DNA of 64,000 bases from Chromobotia macracanthus (lineage: Eukaryota > Chordata > Actinopteri > Cypriniformes > Botiidae), in contig JAZGTH010000067.1 in the NCBI GenBank assembly GCA_036877525.1, forward strand, positions 5,460,501 through 5,524,500. The letters are read 5' to 3'. Of this stretch, positions 11,386-21,960 are shown piece by piece. The number at the start of each line of letters is the position of its first letter. The first letter of the stretch is position 1. The notes beneath the pieces are model-generated. The model had not been told where the DNA came from, did no database searches, and worked only from the letters and a program-made list of their open reading frames with translations. The translations under genes were made by a program, and so were the position numbers.

Positions 11386-13068
11386 ACACGCATTTGGATG
11401 GACAACATGGGGGTCAAGTCCATTAGAGACGAATATTATTAATAACTCAGTCACCCTTTCTGTAAATAACTCTGCCAGCATCTATTATCTTGAATGCCAG
11501 AAACTATTACTTTTAACTGTTTGTCATTCACCTCGTCCTATCACAGAGAAACCTTAGCTTTCCTCTATTTCCATATTAATGGAAACATGTATTGTATTAC
11601 CAAGCTTGCTCATACTATGGCCAAACAAACCTTCTGCGGGCAGCACTTATAATCAGTGTTGTCATGGTATGTCACCCTTGCTCTCTCACTGTTTTCTTCT
11701 CTTGTTTTTTATCATCTGCTCATCACTTCACTGCTATTGCTTTATTAGTATGACACTGGCAGGACAGAGGAGAGGAGAAGGGCCTCGGTAGCTCAAGGAG
11801 TTTTTTTCCTAACATGTCCTCTTTCATTATTCATAGTTTTTTTTTTACCTGTGTGATTAGATCCTGCTCTTCACCCTCCTTAAAAAAAACAATAGGTCTG
11901 CATGAACTGACTTGCGTGATATCCATGCCTATGTCATGATATTGTAAAATTCTTAAAAGCTGCATCAGAATAACACAGAGATAAAGCCAAGATGTAAGTG
12001 CAGAAGCTTGGAAAACATTTTATTTGGTTTAATAAAAAGTGACTTCATATAGATTGCTAGGATTTAATGAAAAAATATGACGATAGATTTTTTCCTCAGG
12101 AGAAGAATTTGAGAAACAGAAGACTTAATCAAAAGTCTCAGATTTCTCTGAACTTAATCTTGTTGCAGTCCAGGAATTATAATCCAGACACTGTGAATTT
12201 TTCTTTCTTGTCTTAGACTTTTTTTGAGCTGGCTTCAAGCCTGCTCTAGTAAAACCCCCAAAACCATCAGAACATCAGCGTTTCAGTCTTTTTAAGGTGT
12301 GTGCATGTTAAAACCAGACATGCGAGTTATAAAGAGGAAATGTTGTGGCTGTTTATTTAATTTCTCAAATGAAAAAAAATGTCCCTCTCCTTTTACTGCT
12401 AATATCTGCGTCTGACTCCCATCCTGTGTGCATGTGTTTGTGCGAGAGAGGGAGAGAGATTTAAGCAACGGTTGTAAGCTCATTAAGAGCAGCAGAGCAG
12501 AACGCTGGGAAATGTCTCTGCTGATCCTCTACAGTCCAGCGAGAGGGCAAAATATGTGCAGTAAATACACGCACGGTGTGACTTTTTCAGTGCATGTTCT
12601 TTTATCTTCCTACGCCGCTTTATAATCATGCAGATTATACGTCCATATCTGTAAATTATTTCAGTATCTTTTGCAAAAATGTTCCGCTTTTAATCTATCT
12701 TAGTCAACTCACCCCAATTCTCACTCTCTCTCTCACACACGCTTGGTATCCTAAAGCTGCCTCATCTAAGAATCAATTACCCTTCTACTGGTAGCACTGC
12801 AGATTCAATTTCTACCTGTCCAACTCGATAACGGCAATCGTATTCTAGTTCCCCTTGCCCTATCCTCCTGCTGTTCAACATCCCACCCCTTTCACCCAAT
12901 TTCTCAGTCACTCAGTCTTCAGATGTCTGTTCGAAGGGTTTGAGCCTTTCTGTAAACATTAGCATAGCAGCGATTTGAACAGTCGGTAGTGTTGTCACAG
13001 CTCTGTTAGTTTGGCGGGTTAACGTGCTGTTAAGACGTACACACAGGGAGGTGAGCAAAATGTGTGTT
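11386..13068. other. Noncoding stretch, no gene seen
   Basis: AT-rich with short homopolymer runs and no recognisable repeat. 12425-12460 holds a short GAGA patch. Open frames of 63-70 codons occur on both strands without protein-like character. Confidence 0.45.
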
Positions 13069-13076
13069 CTCTAATG

Positions 13077-13359
13077 CAGAGGATCTCAACCTTTTGACTT
13101 CAAGACCCCCCCCCACCCATTGTTCACAACATTATTTAAAGCCCCACCCCCACCTCACATTTTCTACCCAATATTCTGGACCTTGGCATAAAAAGATGCG
13201 TATTTGTCATTAAAAGATGTATATTTGTTAGTTTTGAATTGTTAATCTATTGCAATGCTTTTGTTTTTTATTTGAAATAATTTTTAGTCAGCTTGAGGCC
13301 ACCTCAGAAGTTTATTGATTCCTTCTTGTGGGCCCCGGCCCCCTGGTTGCAAAACACTG
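13077..13359. mobile_element. hAT-type MITE with perfect 8-bp target duplication
   Basis: Left end CAGAGGATCTCAACCTTTTG and right end GGTTGCAAAACACTG, whose complement is CAGTGTTTTGCAACC, form imperfect inverted ends of about 15 bp. CTCTAATG stands immediately before (13069-13076) and after (13360-13367), an exact 8-bp direct repeat as made by hAT transposases. The interior is CCCC-rich at both sides and AT-rich in the middle, with no transposase frame. This is a non-autonomous copy of the 'GTGGTTCTCAACC' kind. Confidence 0.85.
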
Positions 13360-13580
13360 CTCTAATGGCACTGGATTCTTGAACAGGGGAAGAAAAATGT
13401 GCTTTTCTAAGGGTCTAAAGTTGGGAAAAACAAACAGTGCTTTGAAAAGACAGGAACGGATTGTGTCTGATTAACGAGAGTGAAAATCTCTCTGATGTTT
13501 ACAGTTGTACACAGACTAACACCATCACTAATGGTGTACAATGTTAATATTCTTCATGTTTTATTCTGTGAAGTTGTGTG

Positions 13581-13614
13581 TGTGTGTGTGTACTAGTTGT
13601 AGTACACACACACA
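13581..13614. repeat. TG/CA microsatellite folded as an inverted repeat
   Basis: TGTGTGTGTGTAC (13581-13593) and GTACACACACACA (13602-13614) are exact complements around the 8-base loop TAGTTGTA. The GTAC at each inner edge shows this is an inversion of a TG tract rather than two unrelated runs. Confidence 0.8.
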
Positions 13615-14406
13615 ACACACACGCAAAAATGTACATCTTTTATTTTTTGCAAGTTTAAACACATTGACTTGAACAGAGTTCAGGTTTTTATTAGTCTATA
13701 GTAACTAATGATTAGCTTTGTACTAAAAGAAGTGGTCTATGGTATTTCAAAAAGTGTGTGCAAGTTATTGAGGGGCTGTGTGTGTGGAGTGTTAAAGATT
13801 AATGTTTGATTGACTGGGGATTGGATGTGGCCACAAGGGGACCTTGAAGTGTGTGTGTGTGTGTGTGTAATTCCCTATATAGTAAATAGTGTTTAATACA
13901 AGTTTATCTTCTCCATGGTACCTCATTCACACTCACAGCATGTTCCTGAGCAGATAAACATGCTGTCCTAAAGGGGAAAAATTGCTTTGAGACTTCTGAG
14001 CTAACCGCAGGACGTCTTCAGCAGGTATATTTCTTGAAGTACCACGGTACTTTATGAAGTAATCTTGTAGAGCCTTTTGACTATCGGCGTAAAGTCTGAC
14101 ATGTAGCTTTTTACGGTCAGGAGCTTGAGAACTCTGAGAATTTTTTGTGCATTATGTTTCAGACATGCTGATGAACACGCCTAGCTTGTATAAAGATTTA
14201 CATTTCTTTCGGCTTATGCATCCTGCCAACTGAATGGAAGTAGTCAGGATCTGAAGTGGATTTTAATTGGATCATAATAAGTTAACATGTTGGCTTCAGG
14301 ATGTCTGAGCTGTTGAACTTCTGGTCAAAGGTTAAAGCATCAGTCTGTGAACTGTTTTGGGTCACAGATAACCATTCTCAAGTTTGTGATGTTTCAGTGC
14401 TTTGTC

Positions 14407-14408
<2 letters not shown>
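13615..14408. other. Noncoding stretch with a GT run
   Basis: A GT run at 13849-13868 is the only clear feature. Confidence 0.5.

Positions 14409-14410
<2 letters not shown>

Positions 14411-14446
<36 letters not shown>
14411..14446 (+). repeat. (CT)18 microsatellite
   Basis: Eighteen uninterrupted CT units. A CA run follows at 14548-14568. The 69-codon serine/leucine frame across it is an artefact. Confidence 0.95.
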
Positions 14447-14452
<6 letters not shown>

Positions 14453-14569
14453 CCATCATGCATATTTTATTCTGTCTTTTTCTGCTCTGTTTGAAGTCAG
14501 ATGTGTCTGACAGCATTAGACTCTGACCTCACGACTGCCTGAAACCATCACACACACACACACACACAT

Positions 14570-16022
14570 TGAATAAGTGGTGTGAAATACAGTTAGTTTC
14601 TCACATTTAGATCAATGCACTGAAACATCTATATACTGTATATGATACTTTTCTCATCTTTTTATTTTTAGTGTATTGCGGATTTATTTTACACTGGTGT
14701 GTGTGAGTGTGTGCGTGATGGGGCAGAAAGCAGTTTGTGCTTGTTTTCATTATAATATTAAACAGTTTTAAGTGGCAATATTTATACAGTAAAGACCTTG
14801 CCTCTGTTGTTACTTTGACCTAAAAGCTGTCTAGGGAATAATATCACCTTCCGTTAAAGTTTTATGCGTCTCATTTTAGAGTTATGACACACTATAAAGT
14901 TCTGCCTACTGGAGAGTTATTACCCAGCTGACACATGGACAGTGATTAACAGCTAATTTCTCAAACATACTAAATATGATGGGCAGCATATAATTGTTCA
15001 TCATGTCTTATTGTTAGACAGATACAGATTTAGAGAGAATGACTTTAAGATGGAATACTAAATGGCTGCATACTGTATGATATATGATGCATATTGGAAG
15101 TTGTTTCAGACAATATGTATAACCGGTATGTGAAACGGCACACAGTATGCATTGTGAAATGTCAAATAGGAGTTTGCTACAATACTGGCCTCTTCTGGTT
15201 ACATGTAATTCATTGAGAAGATTCCAATCATTGTCTCGTGCTTGAGTTACACTAACAATTATGTCATATCTGCACGTCACTTGAATGTCTACTGACCTCA
15301 AACCAGTTGGCTATGAGCTCAAGGCTAGATCATAAAATAAAAAAAATGATTGCATCAAAAATAGTTTTTGTCATTTGCTTTGAAAATGTAAGTGCAAAAA
15401 TATTAACAAAAATGGCATATAATGTAATCTAATTGTAATAAGGTAATCTACATAAACATGGCATGTAAAGTAATTTACACAATGCTATGCGTAGGCTACT
15501 GTGTGTAGTATGCAAACTAAGCCACGTGACAGTAGCATGAGTAGTATGGTACTGTGCTATTCTGCACACATCCAGGGAGTGATGTGTAAGAGAGACAGAT
15601 ACAAAGAGAGAGAGGAAATGAGGATGTATAATGAATGAAGGTGTACCTTACCCCTTGTTCTGAGAATTCTAAATGTACACTGTGTGAGACACAATGAACT
15701 CATTCAGCAGGCACACGCATTCATCAGAACAAACGCTTTAGATAGCTTAGCCAATGCAGGTCATGTCGAAAAGTATGTGTTTGGATTTCAGTTTTAAAAT
15801 CACATTTTCATGCTGCCTTATTCACCCGGCTGTTGGCAGCTCACCGTAGCCTCTTGCCAAGAGAGAACAATTCAGTAGAGACAGAAAATATTGTCCCTGT
15901 TGTTTTTGCTTGTGTGTGAATCTCTGTGCAGTGGCATGGTCAAACAGGAAGGCTATCTTTTTAGAGCAGCTATGGGTTGACAGGTCTATTTTACTGACTG
16001 CCTTCACCACCAAAGCAAAAGA
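14570..16022. other. Noncoding stretch; possible GCATACT-type repeat at 15055-15577
   Basis: Words GCATACTGTATG, CACACAGTATGCATT and GTAGTATGCAAAC recur between 15060 and 15520, suggesting the decayed ends of a dispersed element rich in GCATACT/AGTATGC. No target duplication was found. The remainder is featureless. Confidence 0.3.
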
Positions 16023-16040
16023 GTGACCCCCCTCCAAACA

Positions 16041-16054
16041 CCCCCCCCCCCCCC
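16041..16054 (+). repeat. C14 homopolymer
   Basis: Fourteen consecutive C residues, preceded by short C runs from 16027. The complementary strand is a G14 run able to form quadruplex structure, and the site is likely length-variable. Confidence 0.95.
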
Positions 16055-16640
16055 ACCGCTGTGTGGGCTTGAGCGAGCAGATATTGTTTCATCCCTGACT
16101 AGGTACGGATCTTCTTACCCTGCCTACTATCAGCTACACACAGAAGGGCAATGTGAGATCACAGCGGCCTGCCCACTGACCTGGGACCAGCTTTACGACC
16201 CTTTCTCTATGGGTCCCACGGTGCAACTTGACTGGATACTGATCTGATCACAGCTGCACAGGTGAATACCTCACCTCTCCACCCTTTACCTCCATAGTTT
16301 TCTGCTTCTCTTCTGGATGGGCAGTAGAATCAGTGAACAGATGAGTCTAGTTGCACCTGAAGTTGACGTTGAATATAGAAGGAACGAATACTCAGCCTTC
16401 TGTTTTTTTATCATTGTGGATTATCCTCTTCAAATTCTTCTCATAATCAAGGTAGAGTGTAATGTCATTTAATAAGTCTTTTCATTTAGCTGATAATGTG
16501 AACAAGAGTCGCCAGTTATCTATTTTCTGATATTTTAGGACACTTTTCTTCGCTCTGTTTGTTTGTGAGTGCTGTTTTCGTGTGGTCAGTATGAACTAAT
16601 TATATACCTGTTCGTTTGGAGCAGCCATTTTCTCATCAAA
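16055..16640. other. Noncoding stretch with one protein-like short frame
   Basis: The frame 16023-16247 contains an aromatic-rich portion downstream of the C run and ends just before CTGCACAGGTGAAT, which looks like a splice donor site. No homologous protein comes to mind, there is no matching acceptor, and the stop precedes the donor. I regard it as noncoding. Confidence 0.4.
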
Positions 16641-16850
16641 TGTTGCTTTCACTTTTTTAGATGTTGTATTAACATTATTGCTTGGTTATAAGAATGTTAT
16701 TTAAATGGTTTAAATTCCATAATGTTTTTAAATGGTTTAAATTCCATAATGTTTTTAAATGTTTCACTAACAACTTAGGAATAGCATTTTTGATATATGG
16801 ATATATAATGTTATAAACACGTTCTGCTAACGTTACTGCAAGAAGGTTTT
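16641..16850 (+). mobile_element. AACGTT-rich MITE-like element, copy 3 (truncated)
   Basis: TTTTTTAGATGTTGTATT, ATTGCTTGGTTATAAGAATG, CACTAACAACTTAGGAATAG and GCTAACGTTACTGCAAGAAG follow the family order. Both ends are lost. A 27-bp segment beginning AAATGGTTTAAATTCC is duplicated head to tail at 16703-16729 and 16730-16756, an event private to this copy. Confidence 0.7.
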
Positions 16851-16959
16851 TTTTTTATGTCTTACTTTTTATAAAAATTGATTAGTACCTGTTCCGGCAA
16901 AGCTTATTGCCACATTACTAGAGCCATGTGGGAGATTGCCAGGCCATTACTATATGCTC

Positions 16960-17042
16960 ATTGCTTTGTGGTTGCTACAGTGTTTGTTTTGGTTACTAAG
17001 GTGTTGCTAGGGTGCTTTGGGTGGTTACTAGGTTGTCGCATA
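16960..17042 (+). repeat. GGTTGCTAGG-type dispersed repeat
   Basis: GTGGTTGCTACAGTGTTTG, GGTTACTAAGGTGTTGCTAG and GGGTGGTTACTAGGTTG show the theme in plus orientation. Confidence 0.65.
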
Positions 17043-17326
17043 CTATCCCAAGTCAAAAGATAAAGTATGAGAATTAGTGATGGTTACCTTAGCAAACAGC
17101 ACTAATAAATACAGAGATGTATTCACTGTATGTGTAGTGATGTGTGTTGTCAGGCTCAAAGCTCAGGCCCTGTGGTTGTGCTTCAGTGCTTCAGACCTTC
17201 CATCTGTTTCAATTAAAGTGAGTGCAGGACTCATGCACAACTGGTCTTAAATGTCACATCAAGAGTGTCCACAAACAACACTGCTACACAATTGAACACT
17301 TCAGTGCTTAGAACAATAGAACACAC

Positions 17327-17362
<36 letters not shown>

Positions 17363-17721
17363 ACACACAGGTTTGTTTCACCAGGTTTGTGAGGAAACAT
17401 CTCATAGACTCATATATCTTATTACATTAATGTAAAACATGGTTTATGTATTTCTTCCTTTCTTTTTTTGTTTTATTAGTGAGGATCTTCTTAAATGTCC
17501 CCAACATTTTATCATGATAAATTTTTTTTATTATTATTTATAAATATTTGTTGGGGCAGATACAGACAAATCTGTACACACACAGTCGCCTAAATAGCAT
17601 CTTATAAAAATGAATAGTGAGGGTGAAATATTGGCTTTAGTTTATGTAGCTGGAGGCTGCAAAGGCTAGTTGGGATTATTCAGAGACACTACATCGCCAG
17701 ACACCCCTTTCCTAATTAACA
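17043..17721. other. Noncoding stretch with a CA array
   Basis: A CA array with single G interruptions runs from 17320 to about 17369. The right end, from about 17640, may belong to the Tc1 relic that follows, but I see no terminal repeat there. Confidence 0.5.
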
Positions 17722-18160
17722 GGTTTGGCTAGATCGCTCAGTTCCAATGAAGACAAATTGTAATGTTACGTCACACAATGACATTCAAGACAATTGTGTG
17801 CTTCCGTTTTTGGCAATAGTATTTGGAGAGCCTTTTCTGTTCCAGCATGACAATGCCCCTGCGGACAAAGCGAGGTCCATAAAGAGAAGATTTACCAGGT
17901 CTGGTGTTGAGGAACCAAAGCCCAGACCTGAACCCCACTGAACACCTTTAAGATTAATTGGAATGGCCTGGATAACAGTTACCAGGCTCCATCACCCAAC
18001 ATCAGTACCTGACCTCACTGATGCCCTTGTGTCTGACTGAGAGAAAACTCTCACAGCCACATTGACATGTACAAAGTACAAAGCCTTCATGGAAGACTGC
18101 AAGCTCTTATAGCAGCAACATGGTCCAGTTGCCTTTTAATGTCAATCAATTGGAAATTAT
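17722..18160 (+). pseudogene. Tc1/mariner-like transposase, C-terminal half, broken
   Basis: Tc1-like transposases cut and paste their own element with a DDE-type catalytic core. The 64-codon frame 17747-17941 carries FLFQHDNAPADKARS, which matches the block around the second catalytic aspartate. About 80 bases on, in another frame, GACCTGAACCCCACTGAACA encodes D-L-N-P-T-E-H-L, the block holding the third acidic residue. The conserved tryptophan codon after it has become a stop, and further stops and frameshifts follow. The N-terminal DNA-binding half is absent. A 3' terminal-repeat remnant survives at 18669-18695 beyond an inserted hAT-type element. Confidence 0.8.
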
Positions 18161-18168
18161 TTGCTTAA
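18161..18168. repeat. Left 8-bp target duplication of the hAT-type element
   Basis: TTGCTTAA here and TTGCTCAA at 18648-18655 flank the element and differ at one base, as expected for an old hAT insertion. Confidence 0.8.
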
Positions 18169-18647
18169 CAGGGTTATTATAATTTTATTGTAGTTTAATT
18201 TTATTGATGTTAGTAAAATTGTTAGTTTTCGTGTTATACGTTTTTTTTTTTTAAATAATGTTTAATATTGCCAGATAAGAAGTATTCATTTTTAAGTTTC
18301 AGTTTTAGTTTGCTTTTAATTTATTTTCAGTTAATAATTCTAGTGCCTCATCTAAAACTCATTTCTTTCCTTGCTAAGGTGAAATCTCTCTTTTTGTGTA
18401 GCTATAGGTTTTAAAATAATATGTATGCCTATATTTTATTTTATTTCAGTTTTGGTTTAGTTTTTATTATTTCCAGTTAATAATGTTAGTGCCTCAGCTT
18501 AAACTTATTTTGGTTTATTGCTAAGGCAATAACTCTAATTTTCACATAACTTACATTTTTAAAATACTATTTATGCCTATATTTTATTTTATTTTATTTC
18601 AGTCAACAGAAATGGTATAATAGTTTTAGTAAACTATGAAAACCTTG
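18169..18647. mobile_element. hAT-type non-autonomous element inserted in the Tc1 relic
   Basis: Left end CAGGGTTATTATAATTTTAT. The complement of the right end is CAAGGTTTTCATAGTTTACT. These are imperfect inverted ends, flanked by 8-bp duplications with one mismatch. The body is AT-rich and non-coding. It contains two head-to-tail units, 18297-18443 and 18444-18596, that share TTTCAGTTTT.GTTT, CAGTTAATAAT, TAGTGCCTCA, TTGCTAAGG and TATGCCTATATTTTATTTTA. The element separates the transposase relic from its terminal repeat. Confidence 0.8.
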
Positions 18648-18655
18648 TTGCTCAA
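18648..18655. repeat. Right 8-bp target duplication of the hAT-type element
   Basis: TTGCTCAA, the partner of TTGCTTAA at 18161-18168. Confidence 0.8.
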
Positions 18656-18668
18656 CAAGCACAAATGG

Positions 18669-18695
18669 GTGTTCACATACTTTTGGCCATTCATA
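18669..18695 (+). mobile_element. 3' terminal-repeat remnant of the Tc1-like element
   Basis: GTGTTCACATACTTTTGGCC is characteristic of the outer end of many fish Tc1-like elements, where CACATACTTTTGG precedes the TA target. It lies in the expected orientation downstream of the transposase relic. Confidence 0.7.
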
Positions 18696-19454
18696 TGTGC
18701 TTTTATTTCTGCTTAACATTCTGTTACTGACTCTAAAACAAACCATTCGCGTCATTCACTAAGTAAACTTATTTGTTGTTGGTTTTCTGTTAATCAGTAA
18801 GGGAGTGCTGCACACAGAGCAGAAAAGTTCCCACAGACATGCGTGCTGCATTTTCTGTCTGTCTCTTTCTGTCTGTCTTATTTTTCCTGTCTTACTCTCA
18901 CATGCACACACTGTCTCTCTGAAATGCAATAGATTCATGCGTTCATCTCTGATGTCAAACTGATGCAGCAGTGTGTTCACATGTTGTAAACACATACTCC
19001 AGCTCTGGACATGTGACTGCAGACCATATGGTGAGCCATTATCTTTGTATAAAAGCAGGGGAGAATAAAATTGTGCTGAATGTGATGAGAGGTCTCTTCA
19101 TGGTTGCATGTTAGTAATGGACTATATAAAACACACTCAAACATAATATAATATTTTTTTGTCAGTTGTCAAAGATTGATTGATCTGTAGATAGTGAATA
19201 GCTGTTTACTGCAACTGGTGTAAATTTTAAGCCTTTGCTATTTTGGGCTGAGTATTATACTTAATACTTATGCAAAGTCATTGTGCATTTTCTTTGAGAG
19301 GCTTTGTAGTGCCATTATTGTATAATAGTTGAGTGAGGACAGAAAAGCAACTGCTGTTGAGATGAATGGAAATGCTAACGGAGAGTTTTCTCCATATTAT
19401 TACAGACTTCCTTTTTACTAGACGCATCTAGCTAATCATATTTAAGGGTTATTA
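18696..19454. other. Noncoding stretch, nothing identified
   Basis: No gene-like frame apart from short overlapping ones. No recognised repeat. Confidence 0.45.
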
Positions 19455-19570
19455 CCTCTCACTCTCTCTCTCTTCCATGTCTCTCACTCTCTCTCACTCA
19501 GTTGCTCACCCACCCTCTTTCTCTCTCTCTCGTTCATTCCCTCTTTCTCACTCCCTCTTTCTATTTCCCT
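19455..19570 (+). repeat. CT-rich low-complexity tract
   Basis: Imperfect CTCTCT runs with TTTC and ACTC breaks over about 115 bases. Confidence 0.85.
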
Positions 19571-19589
19571 TACACACACATACACTCAG

Positions 19590-19925
19590 CCTGTGATGCT
19601 GGCTTCATTAGCTCTACCTGTCAGTGTTAATGTAGGAGAGGTAAATAATTGGACACAGTGCAGTGCTGTAGATGACTTCCGCCACAGTTTTGGCTCCTTG
19701 ATTAGCAGGCTAATTGCATTTTGCTGCTTTTGACGGCAATCATAGCTATTTCCAAACACTTACGAAACATCTGTCAGAATGAGGGTTAATACGGCTTCGG
19801 CAATCACCTCGCCCTTAAACACCATCGTCTCCTGTAAACGCGTCCGGAACTACCAAATGTTTCCTTGCCTTTAATTAGAGGTGGAGAAGAAACTCATTAC
19901 TTATGCTAAATATCTGTGAGCCAAG
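19590..19925. promoter_or_regulatory. Candidate conserved noncoding element (inferred)
   Basis: Unique, balanced-composition sequence with homeodomain-type words: GGTAAATAATTGG, TTGATTAGCAGGCTAATTGC and TTTAATTAGAGG, plus CGCGTCCGGAAC. It is free of repeats although dense repeats lie on both sides. This is how developmental enhancers in vertebrate deserts often read, but conservation cannot be seen from one sequence. Confidence 0.3.
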
Positions 19926-19939
19926 TCGGGTGGACGGAG

Positions 19940-20456
19940 TGTCAATAGTTCCTAAACTCTGGAATATCCTTTCTGACCTTGGTTAGGGCTCAGACACTCT
20001 CTCCAAATTCAAATCTAGATTAAAGAAACTCTTTAGGCAAGTATTCACATAATGCATGTCATAACATTATATTCCAATTTCATCAGATGAAACACTAATG
20101 ATTATCCAGTGCTAGTAATGTTATGAACGGCAGCTATACTAATTATTTTTTATTTGCCTCCCATTTCTATCTTGGATACCTATCATGGGGTAGATACAGC
20201 TCCAGTATGTCTTCAGTATTGTAGGATGACTTCAGAAGACCCAATACTGTGTAGAGATGACACCGACCTCTGCAAGAAGTTCAAATGCTCACTATTTCTG
20301 CTTAAATGCATACTTAGTATTTGTCAACTTCAATTTTGTTCCTGTACAATTCTAAAATCACTTCAAATAACACACTTGTCTGACAGTGTACAACATGCAT
20401 TTTTTTGTAAAGTAGCTTTGAAACGATATGTATTGTGAATTGAATTGAACTGAATA
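19940..20456 (+). mobile_element. Non-LTR retrotransposon 3' end (L2/CR1/Rex1-like)
   Basis: The first 110 bases translate, with one internal stop, to VPKLWNILSDL...SDTLSKFKSRLKKLFRQVF, which fits the C-terminal tail of LINE reverse transcriptase proteins (LWN-x-LP, then SLSxFKSRLKTHLF). An AT-rich 3' UTR follows, and the copy ends with GTAAAGTAGCTTTGAAACGA and a short run of TTGAA units, as LINE tails do. The clade is uncertain. The 94-codon frame at 20154 lies in the UTR and is chance. Confidence 0.65.
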
Positions 20457-20992
20457 GTTTTTGGCCATTTGCAGTTACATAACAGGTTGGTTTCAGTGTA
20501 ACACGATTAGCCACGCTCTTGAGGTCCTCAAAGAAGATACGTTTAGTACAGAAATGCTGAACAGCCAAGCGAGGTGCTGACTAAATAGTCCATTGTTTGT
20601 CTTGTCTGAGAGTTTTGGTTGAAATTTAAGCTAGCTTTGGCCAAAGGAATGTGGGAAGACCTCTGGAAATCTTTCCCATCAGACCCTTTCTGTCGATTAG
20701 TGTCCCCTGTTCCTCCTGTGGGAATCTTACCATGTTTGGCCACAAGCCCAAACCAAGTCAATGCAAATTCGATCGGGACTCTAAAGTTCAGAAATAGGAC
20801 GTGGTTTTACATTTCATTGATGAGACTTATTAGTGCTGAATACTAAGGCAAATCTTGCAATTTTAATGGTTCATACTTACAGACTTTTTCCCTTGCAGAT
20901 GAAAAAAATCCTATCCACTTATATTAAAGCAGAGACCCAAACCATATCTAAGCAGCAACATTTCAGAGTGTCTGGGGCTTTTTTGGGACTTC
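20457..20992. other. Noncoding stretch, nothing identified
   Basis: Short frames on both strands (62-84 codons) overlap one another without protein-like content. Confidence 0.45.
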
Positions 20993-21060
20993 AGCCAGCA
21001 AGTAATGACCCAGCAACCTGATAGCAACATGCTGGCAGCCCTTCAGAAAACTTTAGCATC
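20993..21060 (-). repeat. Short GGTTGCTAGG-type fragment
   Basis: CCCAGCAACCTGATAGCAAC and ATGCTGGCAGCCC recall the family seen at 2772. The match is short. Confidence 0.35.
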
Positions 21061-21149
21061 ATGAGGGCACATTTTGCACGGACAAGCACCTTTTAAATTT
21101 ACTTCAGAAGTAGCTACAAATCTAAGCTATCTTCCTACATTTGTTATTT

Positions 21150-21960
21150 TTTCTTTCTAGAAACAGATTAGACTGTGGAGCTAAGCAGACCATAAACTGT
21201 GGAGCTAACCAGATGCTTCACCCTGTAACCGGCAGGCTATAGCTACAATCTTTTTGTTTCTTTCCTTTAGAGGCACTTTCATATCCTGAATATATCCCTC
21301 AAATTCATATTGCAAAACTTTATGTCTGCTTCTATCAATATGTAATTGTTCCAGAAATTATCCATTATTTTCCTGAGAAACCCATAAATTGACAGTGGGA
21401 GCGCCATGGCTGATATCGAATGCTTGTCAGATGAAGCACCAGTAACAAAGAGGGGGGCGGGATTTTGCGAAGGGTCAATTCCGAAAGAACATTACCATAT
21501 TGTTTTTTCAAGATCACTTCCGGAGTTAAATGAAATGGTAATTGGTTTTAAACAGTCCTTTTTCCACAAGTCTATTTTGCTTTTGCGTTCTGAAAGAATT
21601 GATTTATAATATAGCATGAATCCAGCAGGTCCACCTGTTGTCATTATACATGCTAATGTGTTTGTACAAACAGACTTTTTGTGATCTGCAGGTCACAGCA
21701 CAAAGAACAGCAAACTGTTCAGCCCCGACACACACTGTCCTGAACCGTGAAGAACGACACAACACCAAAAACCATCTGCGTTCTGTTCGTTGGAAACCTA
21801 TTTCATGCTTGTAGCTCTTCACTGCGGATGATGTGAATGTGTAGCCAGGAACACAATTGGTACGGGCCTGGGGAGGCATATTTTGATGACGTGGTTGTAG
21901 AGCTGATACTATTGACATAGTTCCTTTCAGATATTTCAGAGCGCTAAGAGCAAAGCACGG
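21150..21960. other. Noncoding; possibly part of an unclassified dispersed repeat
   Basis: GACAGTGGGAGCGCCATGGC and GAGGGGGGCGGGATTTTGCG sit in otherwise AT-rich DNA and resemble parts of a fish repeat I cannot name. The minus-strand frame 21604-21918 (104 codons) shows no recognisable domain. Confidence 0.3.
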
